DNA of 64,000 bases from Micromonospora sp. MW-13 (GTDB taxonomy: Bacteria > Actinomycetota > Actinomycetes > Mycobacteriales > Micromonosporaceae): assembly GCF_003434305.1 (NCBI RefSeq), contig NZ_QKKX01000009.1, positions 434,001 to 498,000 on the forward strand, read 5' to 3'. Below the pieces are notes generated by a model. It had not been told where the DNA came from. It searched no databases and was given only the letters and a program-made list of their open reading frames with translations. The translations under genes and the position numbers were made by a program. The stretch's first letter is position 1. Each line of letters opens with the position of its first letter. Positions 36,413 through 45,580 of this stretch are shown here, piece after piece.

Positions 36413-36646
36413 ATGGCACTGCGTCCGGCGCTCGAACACCTGGTCAAGGGCATCGTCGACCACCCGGACGACGTCCGGGTCCGGATGGTCGACTCCCGTC
36501 GGGGCAAGCGGCTGGAAGTCCGCGTGCACCCGGAGGACCTCGGCACGGTGATCGGGCGGTCCGGCCGGACCGCCAAGGCGCTGCGCCAGGTGATCGGCTC
36601 CATCGGTGGGCGCGGTGTGCGCGTCGACATCGTCGATTCGTACTGA
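36413..36646 (+). CDS. khpA: KH-domain RNA-binding protein KhpA
   Basis: 77 residues forming a single type II KH domain: LEHLVKGIVDHPDDVRVRMV, then VHPEDLGTVIGRSGRTAKAL with the GxxG-type loop (GRSG). KhpA pairs with KhpB (EloR/Jag) as a global RNA chaperone affecting cell elongation in other Gram-positives. The gene lies between rpsP and rimM, its normal place in actinobacteria; its stop codon overlaps the rimM start by one base. Confidence 0.95.
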   Translation: MALRPALEHLVKGIVDHPDDVRVRMVDSRRGKRLEVRVHPEDLGTVIGRSGRTAKALRQVIGSIGGRGVRVDIVDSY

Positions 36647-37203
36647 TGCTGCTCATCGTCGGCAGGATCGGCAAGCCGCACGGCATCCGCGGTGAGGTCA
36701 CCGTGGAGGTGCGCACCGACGAGCCCGAGGCACGCTTCGCTCCCGGCTCGGTACTCAGTGCCGAGCCGGGCGCGGCGCCGCCGGCCAACCCCGCCCCCGG
36801 TCCCGGCGTGCAGTTCCGGGTCCCGGCCGAGCTGACCGTGGAGTCCGCCCGCTGGCACCAGGGGCGGATGCTGGTCGCCTTCGAGGGCATTCTCGAACGC
36901 GACGTCGCCGAGGCGCTGCGCGGCACCCTGCTCGGGGTGGACAGTGGCGACGTCGCCCCGCCGGAGGACCCGGAGGAGTTCCACGACCACCAGCTCGTCG
37001 GGCTCGCCGTGGTCACCCCGGGCGGCGAGCACCTCGGCGAGGTGGCCCGCATCGACCACGCGCCCGCCTCGGACCTGCTGGTGCTGCGCCGCCCCGAGGG
37101 GCGGACCGCGCTCATCCCGTTCGTCAAGGCGATCGTCCCCCAGGTGGATCTCGCCGGCGGACGCGTCGTCGTCGACCCGCCGGCCGGTCTGCTCGACCTC
37201 TAG
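36646..37203 (+). CDS. rimM: Ribosome maturation factor RimM
   Basis: 185 residues. The N-terminal RimM domain has [20 protein letters not shown] and [17 protein letters not shown]; the C-terminal PRC-barrel has [20 protein letters not shown] and [20 protein letters not shown]. RimM helps assemble the 30S head around S19. The coding sequence contains a proline-rich insertion ([11 protein letters not shown]) after the first strands. It overlaps khpA by one base and is 19 bp from trmD. Confidence 0.95.
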   Translation: MLLIVGRIGKPHGIRGEVTVEVRTDEPEARFAPGSVLSAEPGAAPPANPAPGPGVQFRVPAELTVESARWHQGRMLVAFEGILERDVAEALRGTLLGVDSGDVAPPEDPEEFHDHQLVGLAVVTPGGEHLGEVARIDHAPASDLLVLRRPEGRTALIPFVKAIVPQVDLAGGRVVVDPPAGLLDL

Positions 37204-37222
37204 ACCGCTGGAGCACCCGCGC

Positions 37223-38026
37223 ATGCGCGTCGACGTCGTGTCGATCTTCCCCGAGTACCTCGCCCCGCTCGACCTGTCGCTGATCGGCAAGGCCCGGGCG
37301 AACGGGACGCTGCGGCTGGCCGTGCACGACCTGCGGAGCTGGACCCACGACGTGCACCGCACCGTCGACGACACCCCCTACGGCGGCGGGCCCGGCATGG
37401 TGATGCGGCCCGAGCCGTGGGGGGACGCGCTCGACGCCCTCGCCCCGCCGGAGCTGACCCCCGACGGGCTGACCCCCGACGGGCTGGCCCGGCCCCGGCT
37501 GCTGGTGCCCTCCCCGGCCGGGGAACCGTTCACCCAGGCCATGGCGCACGAGCTGGCCACCGAGTCGCACCTGCTGTTCGCCTGCGGCCGGTACGAGGGC
37601 ATCGACCAGCGGGTGCTCGACCACGCCGCCACCCGGATGCGGGTGACCGAGGTGTCGCTCGGCGACTACGTGCTCTTCGGCGGCGAGGTGGCGGTGCTGG
37701 TGATCCTGGAGGCGGTCACCCGGCTGCTGCCCGGGGTGCTCGGCAACGCCGGCTCGCTGGACGAGGAGTCGCACGCCCACGGGCTGCTGGAGGCGCCGAT
37801 GTACACCAAGCCGGCGGCCTGGCGGGGGCACGAGGTGCCGGAGGTGCTCCGCTCCGGCGACCACGGACGGATCGCCCGCTGGCGGCGCGACGAGGCGTTG
37901 GTGCGTACCGTGACCCGCCGGCCCGACATGTTCGCCGCGCTCGACCCGGCGAGCCTGGACAAGCGGGACAGAGCGGCCCTGGACCGGGCCGGATTTCAGG
38001 TGCCGCCGGGGGATGTGGCAAAGTAG
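37223..38026 (+). CDS. trmD: tRNA (guanine37-N1)-methyltransferase TrmD
   Basis: 267 residues from ATG37223, which gives the canonical [25 protein letters not shown] trefoil-knot motifs are present: [35 protein letters not shown] and [20 protein letters not shown], with the catalytic Asp in the C-terminal part. A short direct repeat, LTPDG twice at about 77-86, is an unusual local expansion in a variable loop. TrmD modifies G37 next to the anticodon of tRNAs for Leu, Pro and Arg and prevents frameshifting. Confidence 0.97.
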   Translation: MRVDVVSIFPEYLAPLDLSLIGKARANGTLRLAVHDLRSWTHDVHRTVDDTPYGGGPGMVMRPEPWGDALDALAPPELTPDGLTPDGLARPRLLVPSPAGEPFTQAMAHELATESHLLFACGRYEGIDQRVLDHAATRMRVTEVSLGDYVLFGGEVAVLVILEAVTRLLPGVLGNAGSLDEESHAHGLLEAPMYTKPAAWRGHEVPEVLRSGDHGRIARWRRDEALVRTVTRRPDMFAALDPASLDKRDRAALDRAGFQVPPGDVAK

Positions 38027-38167
38027 GGAGGTTGCCGTATCCGCCTGCGCCGTGGGCGGTTGCGAGGATTCCCGACCGGGGCCGCCCGTCGGTCGCCACC
38101 CGGGGATCAGAATCACCCATCCGCGCACCGAGTGACGGTGCGCCGTGAGCCTCACGAGGACGCAGCG

Positions 38168-38524
38168 ATGAACATCCTGGACGCCCTTGACGCCCAGTCG
38201 AAGCGGGTCGACATTCCCGAGTTCCGCGCCGGTGACACCGTCAAGGTGCACGCGCGGGTCGTCGAGGGCAACCGTTCCCGTGTCCAGATCTTCCAGGGCG
38301 TCGTCATCCGCCGCCAGGGTGACGGCCTGCGCGAGACCTTCTCCGTCCGCAAGATCAGCTTCGGCGTGGGTGTCGAGCGGACCTACCCGGTGAACAGCCC
38401 GGCGATCGACCGGATCGAGATCGTGACCCGTGGTGCCGTCCGTCGCGCCAAGCTCTACTACCTGCGCGAGCTGCGGGGCAAGAAGGCCAAGATCAAGGAG
38501 CGTCGCGAGAAGCAGCCGAGCTGA
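38168..38524 (+). CDS. rplS: Large ribosomal subunit protein bL19
   Basis: 118 residues, standard length. It begins [20 protein letters not shown] with [20 protein letters not shown] and the C-terminal [16 protein letters not shown]. bL19 sits at the subunit interface and contacts 16S rRNA. AGGACGC lies just before the ATG. A 141-bp gap after trmD may contain its own leader. It closes the ribosomal part of the operon and is followed by a strong hairpin at 38649. Confidence 0.98.
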   Translation: MNILDALDAQSKRVDIPEFRAGDTVKVHARVVEGNRSRVQIFQGVVIRRQGDGLRETFSVRKISFGVGVERTYPVNSPAIDRIEIVTRGAVRRAKLYYLRELRGKKAKIKERREKQPS

Positions 38525-38648
38525 CCGTTCGCTCGCCACACCGCCTGAGCTGCGCGGATGTCGTACGGGCCAGCCCCGGTTACGCTGTTCGCACGGGCGC
38601 AGGCGGGCATCGACGCGGCGCGGCGGCAGCCGCGACCACGGATCGTCC

Positions 38649-38692
38649 CACTACCGCCCGCGGGGCCTCGACGAGGCTCCCGGGCGGTAGTG
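38649..38692 (+). terminator. Long hairpin with T-rich tail between rplS and lepB
   Basis: Arms 38649-38660 and 38681-38692 are perfectly complementary over 12 bp, and an inner GCCTCG/CGAGGC pair extends the stem. It is followed by TCGTTTCT, giving an unusually good intrinsic terminator for this genome. It ends 28 bp before the first lepB start. Confidence 0.7.
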
Positions 38693-38720
38693 TCGTTTCT
38701 GCGGACCGGGGAGTGGCCAG

Positions 38721-39602
38721 GTGCGGACGCTTGACGAGGACGGCTCCGTCGACCCGTGGCACCGGCGCTCCCGACGCATCCGCCGGCAGATGCCGCTCTG
38801 GCAGGAACTGCCCCTGCTGCTGATCGTCGCCTTCTGCCTGGCGTTGCTGATCCGCACCTTCCTGTTCCAGGCGTTCTTCATCCCGTCCGGGTCGATGGAG
38901 GACACTCTGCTCATCGGCGACCGGGTGCTCGTCAACAAGGTCGTCTACGACGTGCGGGAGCCGCGGCGCGGCGAGGTGGTGGTCTTCCGGGGCACCGACA
39001 GGTGGGTCCCCCAGCAGACTCAGGAGCCCGAGCCCGGCATCGCCGGGAGGTTCGCCCGCACGATCGGCGACCTGGTCGGGGTCAGCCGCCCCGGCGAGAA
39101 GGACTTCATCAAGCGGGTCGTCGGCCTGCCCGGCGACCGGGTGAGGTGCTGCGATGACCAGGGCCGGGTCACCGTCAACGACATCCCGCTCGACGAGCCG
39201 TACGTGATCCAGGACTCCCCGCTGGACCTTCCGCCGAACCCCCGGGAGTGCCGGTCGCGGCGCTTCGACGAGGTGGTGGTCCCACCCGGTCAGATCTTCG
39301 TGATGGGCGACCACCGGCTGGTCTCCCAGGACGCCCGCTGCCAGGGCCCGGTGCCGATCGACAACGTCGTCGGGCGGGCGTTCATGGTGGTCTGGCCGTC
39401 CTCCCGGTGGGCGTCGCTGCCGGTGCCGGAGACCTTCGCCGGGGTCGGCAGGACCGTCACGACGGCCGGCGACTCCCCGGCCCCGGTGCGACCCACCGGA
39501 TCGGGCGGTGTGCTGCTGCTCGTCCCGGTCTCGGCCGCGGCATCCGTTCTCGCGCGTTCCGGACGGCCCGGGTGGTCCCGGCGACGTAGGCTCCACCCGT
39601 GA
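38721..39602 (+). CDS. lepB: Signal peptidase I, paralogue 1 (with C-terminal membrane segment)
   Basis: 293 residues from GTG38721. After a charged N-terminus there is one membrane helix (LLLIVAFCLALLIRTFLFQA), then the catalytic-Ser box IPSGSMEDTL and catalytic-Lys box DFIKRVVGLPGD. A 20-30-residue insert separates the boxes relative to the next gene. MGDHR is the conserved box E. After a Pro/Thr-rich stretch a second hydrophobic segment (GVLLLVPVSAAASVL) and an Arg-rich end suggest a C-terminal membrane pass, as in some actinobacterial signal peptidases. It removes signal peptides from secreted proteins. The stop overlaps the next lepB start (GTGA). Confidence 0.93.
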   Translation: MRTLDEDGSVDPWHRRSRRIRRQMPLWQELPLLLIVAFCLALLIRTFLFQAFFIPSGSMEDTLLIGDRVLVNKVVYDVREPRRGEVVVFRGTDRWVPQQTQEPEPGIAGRFARTIGDLVGVSRPGEKDFIKRVVGLPGDRVRCCDDQGRVTVNDIPLDEPYVIQDSPLDLPPNPRECRSRRFDEVVVPPGQIFVMGDHRLVSQDARCQGPVPIDNVVGRAFMVVWPSSRWASLPVPETFAGVGRTVTTAGDSPAPVRPTGSGGVLLLVPVSAAASVLARSGRPGWSRRRRLHP

Positions 39603-40234
39603 TTGACGAGCAGACCGACAAGAAGAGCGGCTCCTTCTGGAAGGAGCTGCCCATCCTCCTGGGCGTGGCGATCCTGGTCGCGGTGTTGGTGCGGGCCTTC
39701 GTGCTGCAGACCTTCTACATCCCCTCGCCGTCCATGGAGAACACCCTCCAGATCAACGATCGGGTGCTGGTCAACAAGCTGGTGTACGACTTCCGGTCAC
39801 CGCACCGGGGCGAGGTGGTCGTCTTCAAGGCGCCCACCGAGTGGAGCGGCAACCCCGACGGCGAGGACTTCATCAAGCGGGTGATCGGCGTCGGCGGCGA
39901 CCACGTGGTCTGCTGCGACCCGCAGGAGCGGTTGGTGATCAACGGCAGGTCGCTCGACGAGCCGTACATCTACTCGGCGAACGGCCAGCAGGACAAGCCG
40001 GCCGACCAGGAGTTCGACATCACCGTCCCGAAGGGGCGGCTGTGGGTGATGGGCGACCACCGCTCGGCCTCCGGCGACTCGCTGGAGCACTGGCAGCAGT
40101 CCGGGCAGAACATCCAGAGCGCCACCATCCCCGAGGACCAGGTGGTCGGCCGCGCCTTCACCGTGTTCTGGCCGGTCAGCCGCGCCACCTGGCTCACCGT
40201 CCCGAAGTCGTTCGACGGCGTCCCCAACCCCTGA
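39599..40234 (+). CDS. lepB: Signal peptidase I, paralogue 2
   Basis: 211 residues from a GTG overlapping the previous stop by 4 bp. One N-terminal membrane helix (LPILLGVAILVAVLVRAFVL), catalytic Ser in IPSPSMENTL, catalytic Lys in DFIKRVIGVGGD and the conserved MGDHRSASGDS. It lacks the C-terminal membrane segment of paralogue 1 and is closer to the minimal enzyme. The two arise from tandem duplication and are likely cotranslated; they may divide substrates. Confidence 0.95.
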   Translation: MIDEQTDKKSGSFWKELPILLGVAILVAVLVRAFVLQTFYIPSPSMENTLQINDRVLVNKLVYDFRSPHRGEVVVFKAPTEWSGNPDGEDFIKRVIGVGGDHVVCCDPQERLVINGRSLDEPYIYSANGQQDKPADQEFDITVPKGRLWVMGDHRSASGDSLEHWQQSGQNIQSATIPEDQVVGRAFTVFWPVSRATWLTVPKSFDGVPNP

Positions 40235-40305
40235 TCCGCCGCGCCGTCCCCGCCGGCTCCCGGGTGGGCGTGGGCGACCCGGGACGGGTCTGGCAGGCTG
40301 GAACG

Positions 40306-40839
40306 GTGACGGTCTACACCCATCGACGCGCGGCGCGCGTGCTGCTCGTCGACGCCGCCGGCCGGGTGCTGCTCCTCGCCGGCTCAGACCCGGCGCGTCC
40401 CGAGCACCGGTACTGGTTCACCCCCGGCGGCGGGCTGGAGCCGGGGGAGTCCCCGGCCGCCGGCGCGGCCCGGGAGCTGGCCGAGGAGACCGGCCTGCGG
40501 CTGGCCCCGGCCGAGCTGGGCGAGCCGGTGTGGCGGGAGACGATCCGGTTCCCGTTCGACGGCCGCCAGTACCAGCAGGAGCAGGAGTTCTTCCTGGTCC
40601 GGGTGCCGTCCTGGCAGGTGGACACCGCCGGCTTCGACGCGGTCGAGCGGGCCAGCGTCTTCGGGCACCGCTGGTGGCCGGCCGACGAACTGGCCGCCAC
40701 CACCGAGCGGTACTACCCGGCCGACCTGCCGGCCCTGCTGGGCCGGGTGCTGGCCGTGTGGCCCGACGCGCCGCCCCCGCCCGCCGGGTCCGCCGGGTCC
40801 GCCGGGGGCGTCCCCACCGCCGGCGGTACGTCGTGCTGA
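40306..40839 (+). CDS. NUDIX hydrolase
   Basis: 177 residues from GTG40306. The Nudix box is complete: GGGLEPGESPAAGAARELAE followed by ETGL, matching Gx5Ex7REUxEExGU. The core before and after it (ARVLLVDAAGRVLLLAG; HRWWPADEL) fits the common NUDIX fold; the substrate is unknown. A CAGGCT hexamer ends 6 nt before the GTG and no Shine-Dalgarno exists, so it may be leaderless. The C-terminus is Pro/Gly/Ala-rich and its last codons overlap the rnhB start. Confidence 0.9.
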   Translation: MTVYTHRRAARVLLVDAAGRVLLLAGSDPARPEHRYWFTPGGGLEPGESPAAGAARELAEETGLRLAPAELGEPVWRETIRFPFDGRQYQQEQEFFLVRVPSWQVDTAGFDAVERASVFGHRWWPADELAATTERYYPADLPALLGRVLAVWPDAPPPPAGSAGSAGGVPTAGGTSC

Positions 40840-41645
40840 CCCCGCCGCGCACGGTGGTGCGCCGGGAGGCCGGGCTGTACGCGTTGGAGCGCGCCCTGCA
40901 ACGCCGCGGCTTCCGGCACGTGGCGGGCGCCGACGAGGCCGGCCGGGGCGCCTGCGCCGGCCCGCTGGTCGCGGCGGCGGCGGTGCTGCCCGAGGGACGG
41001 CGGGGCGAGATCGACGGGCTGGCCGACTCCAAGCTGCTCACCCCGGCCAGCCGGGAGCGGGTCTACGAGCAGGTGGTCACCCGCGCCCTGGCGTACGCGG
41101 TGGTGGTGATCCCGGCCGACGAGGTGGACGCCCGGGGCCTGCACGTGTGCAACCTCGCCGCGATGCGCCGGGCGCTGGCGTCGCTGGACACCCGCCCCGA
41201 CTACGTGCTGACCGACGGCTTCGGCGTCGACGGGCTGGACGTGCCGGGGCTGGCGGTCTGGAAGGGCGACCGGGTGGCCGCCTGCGTGGCGGCGGCGAGC
41301 GTGCTGGCCAAGGTCACCCGGGACCGGATCATGGTCGAGCTGGACGGAACGTTCCCCGACTACGGCTTCGCCGAGCACAAGGGCTACATCACGGCGGAGC
41401 ACACCGCGGCCCTGCGGGCGCACGGACCGTGCCGGGAACACCGTTTCTCGTACGTGAACGTGGCCGCCGTGTCCGGCCTGGACGGGCGGCCCCCCAGATC
41501 CCGTCGACCGGTGGGTGCGGGTCCGAACGAGCCGATGGCGCGCTTCGGCGCGTCAGGGGGTACCGTCGGCGTGGCGTTGGGCGAGCAGCCCCGACCTCCC
41601 GCGCCGGTGGGGGAAGATGTGGTCATGGAAGGCGGAGTGCGATGA
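40833..41645 (+). CDS. rnhB: Ribonuclease HII
   Basis: 270 residues from GTG40833, overlapping the NUDIX stop. RNase HII motifs: HVAGADEAGRGACAGPLVAA with the first Asp-Glu pair, LADSKLLTPASRE, YVLTDGF with the third acidic residue, KGDRVAACVAAASVLAKVTR and AEHKGYIT. It nicks 5' of ribonucleotides in DNA and RNA-DNA hybrids. The last about 60 residues (after FSYVNVAAVSGL) are low-complexity and extend beyond the usual C-terminus. It overlaps the DUF2469 gene by 4 bp (ATGA). Confidence 0.95.
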   Translation: MLTPPRTVVRREAGLYALERALQRRGFRHVAGADEAGRGACAGPLVAAAAVLPEGRRGEIDGLADSKLLTPASRERVYEQVVTRALAYAVVVIPADEVDARGLHVCNLAAMRRALASLDTRPDYVLTDGFGVDGLDVPGLAVWKGDRVAACVAAASVLAKVTRDRIMVELDGTFPDYGFAEHKGYITAEHTAALRAHGPCREHRFSYVNVAAVSGLDGRPPRSRRPVGAGPNEPMARFGASGGTVGVALGEQPRPPAPVGEDVVMEGGVR

Positions 41646-41965
41646 GCGCGGAAGATCTCGAGAAGTACGAGACCGAGATGGAGCTCCAGCTCTACCGGGA
41701 GTACCGCGACATCGTCCGCCAGTTCTCCTACGTCGTGGAGACGGAGCGCCGCTTCTACCTGGCCAACCAGGTGGACCTGCACGTGCGCAACTCCGACGGC
41801 GAGGTCTACTTCGAGGTCGAGATGCACGACGCCTGGGTGTGGGACATGTACCGTCCCGCCCGGTTCGTCAAGAACGTCCGGGTGATGACCTTCAAGGACG
41901 TCAACGTCGAGGAGCTGGAGAAGCCCGACATCTCCCTGCCGGCCGACTCCGGCTTCGGCGGCTGA
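41642..41965 (+). CDS. DUF2469 family protein
   Basis: 107 residues. The acidic, aromatic-rich sequence is highly conserved in actinobacteria (MSAEDLEKYETEMELQLYRE, then YRDIVRQFSYVVETERRFYL and VYFEVEMHDAWVWDMYRPAR). It always sits just after rnhB, and here the starts and stops overlap. Function is unknown. No signal peptide or membrane segment. The C-terminus is short and glycine-rich. Confidence 0.93.
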   Translation: MSAEDLEKYETEMELQLYREYRDIVRQFSYVVETERRFYLANQVDLHVRNSDGEVYFEVEMHDAWVWDMYRPARFVKNVRVMTFKDVNVEELEKPDISLPADSGFGG

Positions 41966-42008
41966 CCACCTCCGACCCGTCCCGGCCCGTCCCCGCCGGG
42001 TCCAACGC

Positions 42009-43115
42009 TCACTCCGCCGGCACCACGACCTCGACCCGCTGCACCATGTTGTTGGCGAAGCCGCCCCGGTTCCACGGCTGCTCCACCGGCTGGCTCCGCC
42101 CCGAGGCGTCGGTCGCCCGCGCGCCCAGCACGTGCCGCCCCGGCTCCGCCGTCCACTCGAAGCGCCACCGACGCCACGCCCACTCCCCGCCGGTGGGCTC
42201 GTCCAGCACCGCCGGCGCCCACGTCACGCCGCCGTCAATGGTCACCTCCACCGAGGTCACCGGCGCGTGCCCGGACCAGGCCCGACCGTCCACCGTGCAC
42301 CGCCCCGGCCGCAGCACCCGGGCGCGGGACATGAAGTCCGGGAAGCCCGGCGGCCGGACCAGGGCACGGGGCTCGATCCGGGTCACCGGCACGCCCGGGT
42401 CGTCGGCGTCGGCGCGCAGCCGGTAGGCCACCGCGTTCTGGTAGCCGTCGAACTCGCCGGTCAGCACCGTGATCGAGCGCAGCCACTTCACGTGCGCCAT
42501 CCCGTACCAGCCGGGCACGATCAACCGCAGCGGCGCGCCGTGCTGCGGCAGCAGGAGAGCACCGTTCATCTCGTACGCCAGCAGCACCTCCTCGCGCAGC
42601 GCGTCGGCGACCGGTAGCGCGCGCCGGTAGTCCTGCTCGATCCCCCGCTCGAACCCGTGGTCGGCGCCGGTGAACACCACGTCCACGGCGTCCGGGGCGA
42701 GCCCCGCCTCGCGCAGCAGCGGCGCCAGCGGGGTGCCGGCCCACTCGGCGTTGCCCACCGCCTCGACCAGCCACGGCTGGCTCACCGGCCGAGGGCGCAG
42801 CAGCGCCCGACCGTTGCCGGCGCACTCCAGCGTGACCTGGTGGGTGACCCGGGGACGCCGGCGCAACTCGGCCAGGTCGACGGTGAACGGGGTGCCCACC
42901 GCGCCGTCGACGGTCAGCGCGTGGGTCGCCGGATCGACGTCCGGGATGTCGTAGTGGATGAGCAGGTAGTGCAGCCCGGCCGGGGTCACGTCGTAGCGCA
43001 GCGCCTCCAGCGGGATACCGTGGTTACGGGCGGCGAGCTGGAGCTCCTCGGCACTGATCGCCTCGTCCGGCCCGGCGACCCGGGAGGGCCGGCTGATGTC
43101 GTCCACAGTGGCCAT
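42009..43115 (-). CDS. Sulfite oxidase-family molybdopterin oxidoreductase
   Basis: 368 residues from ATG43115, which has GGGAG 6 nt upstream; an ATG nine codons earlier is less likely. The Mo-cofactor domain is clear: YLLIHYDIPDVD, VTHQVTLECAGNGRALLRP with the Mo-ligating Cys in ECAGNGR, VPGWYGMAHVKWL, then the C-terminal dimerisation (Mo-co oxidoreductase) beta domain (TIDGGVTWAPAVL; WRFEWTAEPGRHVLGARATD). No twin-arginine signal, no haem domain, so it is a cytoplasmic form with an unknown electron acceptor. It probably oxidises sulfite or reduces a related substrate. It is divergent from the M23 gene. Confidence 0.9.
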   Translation of the reverse strand: MATVDDISRPSRVAGPDEAISAEELQLAARNHGIPLEALRYDVTPAGLHYLLIHYDIPDVDPATHALTVDGAVGTPFTVDLAELRRRPRVTHQVTLECAGNGRALLRPRPVSQPWLVEAVGNAEWAGTPLAPLLREAGLAPDAVDVVFTGADHGFERGIEQDYRRALPVADALREEVLLAYEMNGALLLPQHGAPLRLIVPGWYGMAHVKWLRSITVLTGEFDGYQNAVAYRLRADADDPGVPVTRIEPRALVRPPGFPDFMSRARVLRPGRCTVDGRAWSGHAPVTSVEVTIDGGVTWAPAVLDEPTGGEWAWRRWRFEWTAEPGRHVLGARATDASGRSQPVEQPWNRGGFANNMVQRVEVVVPAE

Positions 43116-43327
43116 CACGCTCTCCCTGGTCTGCGCCGGCACCGCTGGGCGGGTCGCGGGCCGGGGTGCCGGCCGCGACGCACCGGGTCAGCATAGGGCC
43201 GGCCCCGGCCGGCCGGGCCGTAGCAGATCATCGGTCCGGGCGGGGGCTGTCCACAGCCCGCGCGGCCGTCCACAGGCCGGCGGCCGGCGGTGGCGGCGCG
43301 TCCCGGGAACCCGGCACGCTGCCGGGC

Positions 43328-44065
43328 ATGCGGACGAAAAGCGGGGCCGGAGGCCCGGGGTGGGGCAGTGCGCTGCTGGCCGGAGCGGCGCTGGGCGCGG
43401 TCGTCCTCGCCGCCGGGCACGGGTCCGGTCCCGGGGTACCGCCGCAATCCGGTGCCGCCGGCGCGGTGGTCGTGTCCGCCGTCGGGCCTGGCCCTGTCCT
43501 GCCGGGCCCTGTTCCGTCCGGCCCTCTCCCGTCCGGGCCCGTCCCGTCCGGCCCTGTTCCGTCCGGCCCGGTTCTGTCCGACCCTGTTCTGCCCGGGTCC
43601 GGGCCGGCGGCGGGAGCGCCGGGCGCAGCGGCCCGGACGCAGCCGTCCGCGCCGGACGTGCGGTTCCGGTGGCCGCTCGACGGCGCCCCGCGACTGGCCC
43701 GCCGCTTCACGCCGCCCCCGCAGCCGTGGCTGCCCGGCCACCGGGGCGTCGACCTGGTGGCCGCGCCGGGGGCCGTGGTCCGGGCCGCCGGGCCGGGGGT
43801 GGTGCTGTTCGCCGGCCCGGTCGCGGGTCGTCCCGTGGTCACGGTCGGGCACGACGCGGGGCTGCGGACCACGTACGAGCCGGTGCGGCCGGGCGTCCGC
43901 GCCGGGGACCGGGTGACCGCCGGAACGCCGTTGGGCTGGTTGCGGCCCGGGCACGCGGGCTGTCCCGAGCCGGCCTGCCTGCACTGGGGGCTGCGCCGGG
44001 CAGAGGAGTACCTGGACCCGCTGGCCCTGCTGGGGCTCGGCCCCCTCCGCCTTCTGCCCATCTGA
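43328..44065 (+). CDS. M23-family (LytM-like) peptidase domain protein
   Basis: 245 residues from ATG43328. A short charged start precedes a hydrophobic signal/anchor (GSALLAGAALGAVVLAAG). A proline-rich spacer of PSGPV/LP units (about 60-95) leads to the M23 domain (about 110-245): RWPLDGAPRLARRFTPP, HRGVDLVAAPGAVVRAA and the final LHWGLRRAEEYLDPLALLG, supplying His/Asp and the last His of the zinc site. It would act outside the cell on peptidoglycan cross-bridges. The middle HxH may be partly degenerate, so it could also be a non-hydrolytic EnvC/NlpD-like activator. Confidence 0.83.
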   Translation: MRTKSGAGGPGWGSALLAGAALGAVVLAAGHGSGPGVPPQSGAAGAVVVSAVGPGPVLPGPVPSGPLPSGPVPSGPVPSGPVLSDPVLPGSGPAAGAPGAAARTQPSAPDVRFRWPLDGAPRLARRFTPPPQPWLPGHRGVDLVAAPGAVVRAAGPGVVLFAGPVAGRPVVTVGHDAGLRTTYEPVRPGVRAGDRVTAGTPLGWLRPGHAGCPEPACLHWGLRRAEEYLDPLALLGLGPLRLLPI

Positions 44066-44168
44066 CCGGCGTGCCTGACCGGCCCGGCCGCACGGTTCAG
44101 CCCGGTACGGCCGCACGACCGGTCGCCAGGGGCCGCCGCCCCGGCGAGCCGCCGCCCCGGGGCCCACC

Positions 44169-44213
44169 GGTGCGGTTGGCGTCGGTGCGGTCGACGTCGG
44201 TGCGGTCGCCGAT
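44169..44213. repeat. Three 15-bp tandem repeats in the M23-aminotransferase gap
   Basis: GGTGCGGTTGGCGTC and two close variants in tandem from 44169, the third shortened, ending at the aminotransferase stop codon. No coding role. Confidence 0.6.
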
Positions 44214-45394
44214 CAGCGCCGGGCGAGCAGGGCCGGCAGCCGCGCGGCGAGCCGCTCGTACTCGTCCGGCGTGTTGTAGACCTGGCCGCACAGCCGTAGC
44301 CAGCCACGGTCGTTCCAGGACATCACCGCCACCTCGGCGGACAGTTCCTCGGCGATCCGGCCCCGCAGGGCGCTGGCGTCGTCGATCGTGGTGGCCAGCC
44401 CGGCCGGCAGCGGAACGATCCGCATCGCCACCGTCGGTCCGCCCGGATCCGGCAGGTCGGCCGGCGCCACCCCCAGCGCGTCCCCCACCACCCGCTGCCC
44501 GTACGCGGCCAGCGCGGCGTTGTGCGCGCGCACCCGGTCGACGCCGAGGCTGCGCAGGGTCCAGACGCCGGCCGGCGCGGCCAGCCACGGGGTGTAGTCC
44601 AGGGTCGCCTGCCACTCGACGTTGCCCGGGAAGCCGGACGTTTGCTCCCAGGAGACCACCAGCGGCTCCATCCGGTTCCGCCACGACGGGGCCACCACCA
44701 GCGCCGCGGTGCCGCGCGGGGCGTACCCCCACTTGTGCAGGTTGCCCACCCAGAAGTCCGCGCCGATGCTCCCGACGGGGGTCGGCAGCATGCCCGGGGC
44801 GTGGGCGGCGTCGACGAGCACCGGCACCTCCTGCTCGTGGGCGACTCCGACGATCGCCGCGGCCGGGAAGAGGCGGGCGGTGGCCGAGGTGAGCTGGTCG
44901 ACGACGAGCAGCTTCGTCCGGCCGGGCCGCAGCCCCGCCCGGACGAGCCGGACGACCTGCTCGTCCGTCGCGGCCAACGGAACGTGCAGGGTGCGGTGGG
45001 TGGCCCCGGTGCGCCGGCACTCGCGGTCGACGGAGAAGCGGACCGCGCCGTAGCCGTGGTCGGTGGTGAGCACCTCGTCGCCGGGGCGCAGGCCGAGCGA
45101 CTGGAGCACCACGGCGACGCCGGTGGTGGCGTTGCCGACCAGTGCGGTGCCGTCAGGGTCGGCGCCGAGGAAGCCAGCCAGGTGCCGGCGGGTGTGGGCG
45201 ATCCGGTCCACCAGGCCCGGCCCGAAGAAGCGCAGCGGGTTCGCCTCCATCTCGTCGCGCAGCCGCTGCTGGGCGCGTTGCACGCCGATCGGCACCGCGC
45301 CGAACGAGCCGTGGTTGAGGTGGCTCACCGCCGGGTCGAGGGAGAAGAGCAGCCGGGCGCCGGGGATGGGTTCGGGCGGCTGCGGCGCGCTCAT
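44213..45394 (-). CDS. Class V aminotransferase-fold PLP enzyme (isopenicillin N epimerase-like)
   Basis: 393 residues from ATG45394; an upstream in-frame start would add about 16 residues. The N-terminal SHLNHGSFGAVP and ATTGVAVVLQSLGLRPGDEV are typical. DAAHAPGMLP supplies the PLP-binding Asp/His and WVGNLHKWGYAPRGTAAL the Schiff-base Lys. SGFPGNVEWQATLDYTPWL matches the family's dimer contact. Members act as epimerases, cysteine desulfurases or kynureninase-like lyases; the specific reaction is not clear. No antibiotic cluster is nearby, so a true isopenicillin N role is unlikely. Confidence 0.86.
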   Translation of the reverse strand: MSAPQPPEPIPGARLLFSLDPAVSHLNHGSFGAVPIGVQRAQQRLRDEMEANPLRFFGPGLVDRIAHTRRHLAGFLGADPDGTALVGNATTGVAVVLQSLGLRPGDEVLTTDHGYGAVRFSVDRECRRTGATHRTLHVPLAATDEQVVRLVRAGLRPGRTKLLVVDQLTSATARLFPAAAIVGVAHEQEVPVLVDAAHAPGMLPTPVGSIGADFWVGNLHKWGYAPRGTAALVVAPSWRNRMEPLVVSWEQTSGFPGNVEWQATLDYTPWLAAPAGVWTLRSLGVDRVRAHNAALAAYGQRVVGDALGVAPADLPDPGGPTVAMRIVPLPAGLATTIDDASALRGRIAEELSAEVAVMSWNDRGWLRLCGQVYNTPDEYERLAARLPALLARR

Positions 45395-45580
45395 CCCATG
45401 ATCGTAGCCCGACATCCATCGACGGTGGCCCGCAACCACCATGCGACGGCGGCCCGTCGGCTCTCCCGGCTCTCCCGGCTTTCCCGGTCACGCCCGAAGG
45501 ACCTGCGCGACGGTCGGTCCGAGGGGGAACATCGGTGCGGGACCGGGCCGGCTCAGGCATGCGGGGTGGGCAGTCGTGCG

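Noticed and set aside
44213..45394. Beta-lactam pathway isopenicillin N epimerase
   Set aside because: Only the fold supports it; no beta-lactam genes are nearby.
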